The notes under the pieces: generated by a model | The model's input: the letters and a program-made list of their open reading frames with translations, nothing else | The model's database searches: none | Told to the model about the DNA's origin: nothing | Source of the DNA: a virus | DNA length: 21,866 bases | IMG/VR virus record: IMGVR_UViG_3300021225_000389 | Location: 1 to 21,866 of that record | Reading direction: 5' to 3' (one strand) | Part shown: positions 19,001-21,866 of the stretch, in pieces | Position numbering within the stretch: the first letter of the stretch is position 1 | How the letters are laid out: each line of letters opens with the position of its first letter | Position numbers and translations under genes: made by a program

Positions 19001-19220
19001 TCTGTAATTTTTCTATCTTTTTTTCAATATACCACACCGCCTTTTTCAAGTCCTGAACTACGTTATCTTTCTTACCAGCTCGTGATAGGTATTTGACTGC
19101 GTTACCCAAATAAAAATCTTTATCTAAACCCCAAGCGTCAATGACTTTAATTGCTTCATATGGATTATCTTCACCACCATAGTGTGATGGGTGATTAACC
19201 ATTTCTTTTTGTTCTGACAT
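18993..19220 (-). CDS. DUF3310 family protein
   Basis: 75 aa from ATG 19220 (MSEQKEMVNHPSHYGGEDNP). An in-frame ATG at 19250 would deepen the overlap with the upstream gene from 26 to 56 bp. The conserved features NHPSHY, then YEAIKVIDAWGL, GNAVKYLSRAGKKD and KAVWYIEK define DUF3310, a small phage protein, often annotated as a nucleotide-kinase-like or SaV-like protein, of unknown function. It often sits among DNA-metabolism genes, as here, next to a methyltransferase. Confidence 0.85.
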   Translation of the reverse strand: MSEQKEMVNHPSHYGGEDNPYEAIKVIDAWGLDKDFYLGNAVKYLSRAGKKDNVVQDLKKAVWYIEKKIEKLQND

Positions 19221-19395
19221 AATAATCTTTTCCGTATTTACTTTCTTCAATTAATCCTTCTTTAACAAGTTGGTCAATTCTTTTTCTTGTTTCATCAATA
19301 CCAACTCTTAAGATGCTATCACAAATGTAAGTGATGTGAAGTGGTTTTTCAAGTTTTCTTAACAGAACTTCATACGGGTCTATATTGTTTCTCAT
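19195..19395 (-). CDS. Small winged-helix-like DNA-binding protein
   Basis: 66 aa. Residues about 17-60 read as a helix-turn-helix followed by a wing: HITYICDSILRVGIDETRKR, then IDQLVKEGLIEESKYGKDYYV. It has the pattern of MarR/ArsR-type or phage HTH regulators but only the minimal domain. It may regulate its own operon or act on phage early genes. Overlaps the genes on both sides by 26 bp, so the operon is tightly coupled. Confidence 0.7.
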   Translation of the reverse strand: MRNNIDPYEVLLRKLEKPLHITYICDSILRVGIDETRKRIDQLVKEGLIEESKYGKDYYVRTKRNG

Positions 19396-19531
19396 ATTCT
19401 TTGAATTTGGTTTCTACTTCAATGGACGAAAATAAAATAGCATCAGCGTTAAGATAGTATTTTATATTTTCGGGATTCATTTCTATCTCGTGTATCTGTA
19501 ACTCACCAACTATTTTTTTGTTGAATCCCAT
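19370..19531 (-). CDS. Hypothetical 53-aa protein, first gene of the methyltransferase operon
   Basis: ATG at 19531, TGA at 19370; starts MGFNKKIVGELQIHEIEMNP. Small and soluble, family unknown. A host-type promoter ends 4 nt before the ATG, which strongly supports this start and a nearly leaderless message. Confidence 0.72.
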   Translation of the reverse strand: MGFNKKIVGELQIHEIEMNPENIKYYLNADAILFSSIEVETKFKEYEKQYRPV

Positions 19532-19535
19532 ATTC

Positions 19536-19566
19536 CAAAAATACTAATCTTTTTTTAGATTTACAA
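19536..19566 (-). promoter_or_regulatory. Host-type promoter for the methyltransferase operon
   Basis: TTG (19564-19566), a 20-nt spacer and TATTTTTG (19536-19543), inside the 3' end of the 253-aa gene. Confidence 0.72.
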
Positions 19567-20305
19567 TTGTTTTTTTCTGAATTATGTAACTTAACACCTT
19601 TCTCTTATAGATTGGTAGAAGTGTATTTTCAAATGGTAGGTCGTTGGATGACATCAATTCAAAGATTGGTAAATCATTATCTTCACCTAATTCTTTCATA
19701 ATTGTTTTAATTACCTTTCTTGATTCACCATCAAATAATAATTTAACTGCAAACTTGGAATCATGTTTAACCATGTCAATTCCACCAGTTGAGTATTTCC
19801 AAATCTTTTTGTTGTTACCAGTGAGTGTAAAGAAATATCCTGTTTCTAAATTTTGGTTTTTCTTTTCGTTGGTATGTTTGATTGATACTGAATCGTATGT
19901 TAATGTCCAAAGAGCTTTGATGACATTGAAGTATTCAAAGAATTTCGGTCCAGCATATTTTAGAATCTTATTTAGTTCCTCCAACTCATCGTCGTTTAAC
20001 TTTGGGATTGGTGTGAATTTAAGTTCGTTGATTAGTATTTCATCGTCAATCACTTCAAATTTTTTGTTAACGATGATGTATTTGAACTCCGAAGATATTG
20101 TTTGTAGATTTGCTAAGTGTAACGACATTTCACTGAATAACGGATACAACTCAAACTTTTCAATCTTATCGTCACAGAAATTTAAAAAGTCCATCAACAT
20201 ATAATACTTATGTTCGTAGTCAACTGGTTCTGTTAACAACCAGTCTGTTGATAACTTAAAATGATTATCTTTTTTTGATTTTCTTCTTTTTGGTTTTGTT
20301 TCCAT
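19544..20305 (-). CDS. Hypothetical 253-aa protein
   Basis: Unknown. It begins with a basic patch METKPKRRKSKKD, followed by a mixed alpha/beta soluble domain (WLLTEPVDYEHKYYMLMDFL, then ELYPLFSEMSLHLANLQ). The C-terminus is basic (YKRKVLSYIIQKKTIVNLKKD). It starts one base after the stop codon of the 435-aa gene, so the two share the ATATTTAT box at 21629 and probably a late schedule. The basic termini could bind nucleic acid or an acidic partner such as that neighbour. Confidence 0.75.
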   Translation of the reverse strand: METKPKRRKSKKDNHFKLSTDWLLTEPVDYEHKYYMLMDFLNFCDDKIEKFELYPLFSEMSLHLANLQTISSEFKYIIVNKKFEVIDDEILINELKFTPIPKLNDDELEELNKILKYAGPKFFEYFNVIKALWTLTYDSVSIKHTNEKKNQNLETGYFFTLTGNNKKIWKYSTGGIDMVKHDSKFAVKLLFDGESRKVIKTIMKELGEDNDLPIFELMSSNDLPFENTLLPIYKRKVLSYIIQKKTIVNLKKD

Positions 20306-20306
20306 T

Positions 20307-21614
20307 TTACCCTTCTATTTGTAAAATGTAATATGTTTCACCATCAAATTCAATAGTATCTTCCGTTCCATCGTAATAGTTAAGTGTGTGTCCAATACCG
20401 TCAGAATCAATTACGTCTTTTTTGAACTCCGATAAATTAATGAAGTCGGCTAAATTTAATCCATAATTTTCAATGACTGACATAGCAGTACCAGAAACCA
20501 AATCATCTACCAAATCTTCAACCTTAGCATCAATTAAATCTTCAGGAATAGTTTTATCACTATCTTTTAACTCATCAAGTTCTTCATTTAACTCATCATA
20601 TTCTTCTTGGTCTATTTCAGAATCTTCCAATCTCGCATTAATTTCATCAATTCTTTCCTGAACTTTCGGGTCACTATATTCAAAATCGTCCTCATCAAAA
20701 AATTCTTCAAGATTTCCCCTTACTTCTTCTTCCTCACCTTCACGGAAATAATCTTTCAATTCTTCTTCATCCAAATGATTTTCAACAAAACTTCTGTTAA
20801 ATCCAGTTATTCCTATATCATCAATCAATTCATCAACTTTTTCATAAGCTGCTCGGTAGGTTGTTCTCTCATCACCCACCGCCCATCTTTCTTTTGTTTC
20901 TTCCAAATCATTTGTCAAAACATAAAATACTCTCATTCCGTAATATCTGTAATCATAAACCAGATTATACAAATCAATTCTTTTCTCAAGCTCTCCAATT
21001 TCTTCCTCTATCGTTTCCAAATCCAGTAAGTTTTCATTATCCTCTGTATCAATCTCTATTTGTTCACGTTCTTCTTTTTCTGCATATAACTGCTTTAATC
21101 TTTCATCATCACCAGGTTCTTTCGCTTCAAAATCACCTACTGAAGAAATAAGATATTCAAATAATACATTTGCATATTCAGCAATATCAGTATTTGAAGT
21201 TTCTAAATTCCATTCATCATTCTCTCTTAAAGTTTCTTGTTCCGCTTTCTTCTTTTCTCTTTCTCTTTTGATGAGCATTTTTTCAAGAGGTGTTCCATAT
21301 TTTGATATGTATGTATTGGTAGTCACCACACCTTCAAGTGAATTAACCTGTGTGTAACTAACATCTAAAGAACCTTTAACCGTAATATTTGTTATGTTCT
21401 TAGCCTCTGTTCTACTTAAATTTAAATCTCCGTCAACAACAATTCTTTTACCTCTAAATTGTTTCATATTCTGAACCGCCTTACCATCATATCCGGCAAA
21501 CTTTAAAAAATGAATATATTGTTCAGGTGTTATAACAACCTCGTTATCACCTTCGTTTTCAAGTAAAACCTTAACAACGTCTCTAATTTGTGATATGTCA
21601 ATATTAACTCTCAT
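20307..21614 (-). CDS. Large acidic protein with two tag-like segments
   Basis: 435 aa. Residues 1-19 (MRVNIDISQIRDVVKVLLE) end in LLE and residues 24-43 (EVVITPEQYIHFLKFAGYDG) repeat the shared tag pattern, so there seem to be two tag modules in a row. Residues about 55-105 hold two short beta repeats (VDGDLNLSRTEAKNI and VKGSLDVSYTQVNSL) of leucine-rich or pentapeptide-like character. The rest is a very acidic, Glu-rich helical or coiled-coil region (for example EREQIEIDTEDNENLLDLET). Composition and length fit a scaffold or core-type head protein, but I do not recognise the family. Confidence 0.75.
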   Translation of the reverse strand: MRVNIDISQIRDVVKVLLENEGDNEVVITPEQYIHFLKFAGYDGKAVQNMKQFRGKRIVVDGDLNLSRTEAKNITNITVKGSLDVSYTQVNSLEGVVTTNTYISKYGTPLEKMLIKREREKKKAEQETLRENDEWNLETSNTDIAEYANVLFEYLISSVGDFEAKEPGDDERLKQLYAEKEEREQIEIDTEDNENLLDLETIEEEIGELEKRIDLYNLVYDYRYYGMRVFYVLTNDLEETKERWAVGDERTTYRAAYEKVDELIDDIGITGFNRSFVENHLDEEELKDYFREGEEEEVRGNLEEFFDEDDFEYSDPKVQERIDEINARLEDSEIDQEEYDELNEELDELKDSDKTIPEDLIDAKVEDLVDDLVSGTAMSVIENYGLNLADFINLSEFKKDVIDSDGIGHTLNYYDGTEDTIEFDGETYYILQIEG

Positions 21615-21628
21615 ATTAAATTATATTA

Positions 21629-21636
21629 ATAAATAT
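21629..21636 (-). promoter_or_regulatory. ATATTTAT box, 435-aa gene
   Basis: Sense ATATTTAT, 14 nt before the ATG. Confidence 0.5.
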
Positions 21637-21677
21637 TAAAATAACTATATTATTTACTATTAAATAACATGTGGTAA

Positions 21678-21686
21678 ATATTTATA
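21678..21686 (+). promoter_or_regulatory. ATATTTAT box, 41-aa gene
   Basis: Plus-strand ATATTTATA, about 16-17 nt before the ATG at 21703; divergent from the 435-aa gene. Confidence 0.5.
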
Positions 21687-21702
21687 GTAAAATACTAACA
21701 AT

Positions 21703-21828
21703 ATGAGTTGTGGATGTAAAAAAACAAATGTTTCACCTGAACAGGTGAAAAAATTAAGAACTGAAAGTATCAGAAACGCAGTTCAAAGTACTATTGAAAA
21801 GTATTACAACAAAAACAAGAAAAAGTAA
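21703..21828 (+). CDS. Hypothetical 41-aa protein with CxC motif
   Basis: ATG at 21703, stop at 21826-21828. It starts MSCGCKKTNVSPEQVKKLRT and ends in a Lys/Asn-rich tail. Cys3 and Cys5 could form a small metal or redox site, and the rest is a basic amphipathic helix. The segment VSPEQVKKL is loosely similar to the tag, without its hydrophobic start. The ATATTTAT box supports expression. Family unknown. Confidence 0.6.
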   Translation: MSCGCKKTNVSPEQVKKLRTESIRNAVQSTIEKYYNKNKKK

Positions 21829-21852
21829 TAAACCTCTAATAAATTAAAAACG

Positions 21853-21866
21853 ATGAAAAACAACGG
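21853..21866 (+). CDS. Start of a further plus-strand gene, cut by the window end
   Basis: An ATG followed by Lys-Asn-Asn codons, 24 bp after the 41-aa gene. Too short to judge; listed because it is co-oriented and in the expected position. Confidence 0.25.

Noticed and set aside
20473-21151. Plus-strand ORFs of 62-140 aa opposite the acidic protein
   Set aside because: Ser/Phe/Ile-rich complements of Glu/Asp/Asn codons on the minus strand; no boxes or starts in suitable context.
5578-21686. T4 late promoters (TATAAATA)
   Set aside because: The box in the sense direction is ATATTTAT; TATAAATA appears mostly on the template strand, so I do not call these T4-type late promoters without data.

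Overview
This window looks like part of a large tailed-phage (caudovirus) genome whose host belongs to the Bacteroidota. Three observations support the host. At least ten promoters have the Bacteroidota primary-sigma form (TTG or TTTG, a 19-20 nt spacer, then TAnnTTTG). Genes lack Shine-Dalgarno sites. One encoded protein ends in a type IX secretion (Por) sorting domain. The phage assignment rests on a tRNA array, an endolysin, orphan DNA methyltransferases, DUF3310 and DUF192-type genes, many tightly packed small ORFs, and a protein resembling a domain common in marine T4-like phages. Almost everything is on the minus strand.

Layout. (1) 1-2140: canonical tRNAs (Cys, Leu, Ser), then five tRNA-like elements that share one acceptor stem but have abnormal cores, interleaved with hairpin-rich non-coding spacers and two small genes. 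(2) 2141-4090: two small genes and a candidate type II restriction-modification pair with an overlapping gene arrangement. (3) 4127-4978: six more canonical tRNAs (Gln, Asp, Gly, Phe, Ile, Trp), two structured spacers, and a 37-codon ORF with its own promoter and terminator. (4) 4984-10532: a ferritin-like protein, several unknowns, a HAD phosphatase, a lipoprotein, a putative zinc metallopeptidase and a T4-like structural-type protein. (5) 10551-12875: RmlB-like sugar-nucleotide dehydratase and a secreted T9SS cargo protein. (6) 12967-14253: endolysin with two small genes, one a membrane protein. (7) 14254-15446: about 1.2 kb without genes. It holds a roughly 940-nt candidate structured RNA on the minus strand, bounded by an intrinsic terminator and fed by three tandem near-identical promoters. 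(8) 15463-18099: NUDIX, DUF192, DHH phosphoesterase and a Dps-like small protein. (9) 18143-21828: methyltransferase operon, two unknown proteins and a small Cys-containing ORF.

Two general patterns tie the region together. First, genes fall under two promoter types. One is the host-type TAnnTTTG box (restriction-modification pair, tRNA leader, methyltransferase operon, giant RNA). The other is an ATATTTAT box just upstream of start codons (lysis genes, ferritin, metallopeptidase operon, DHH, Dps-like). The second type is probably a phage-specific late promoter. Second, at least seven otherwise unrelated proteins, all in ATATTTAT-driven units, begin with a similar N-terminal peptide. It reads roughly K-hydrophobic-I-(T/S)-E-x-Q and is followed within about 30 residues, usually by residue 20, by (L/I)-x-E. 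This resembles T4 capsid-targeting sequences cut by the gp21 prohead protease, and suggests a set of proteins packaged inside the head (ferritin, metallopeptidase, DHH phosphoesterase and others). All family assignments are by eye from sequence motifs; no database search was run.
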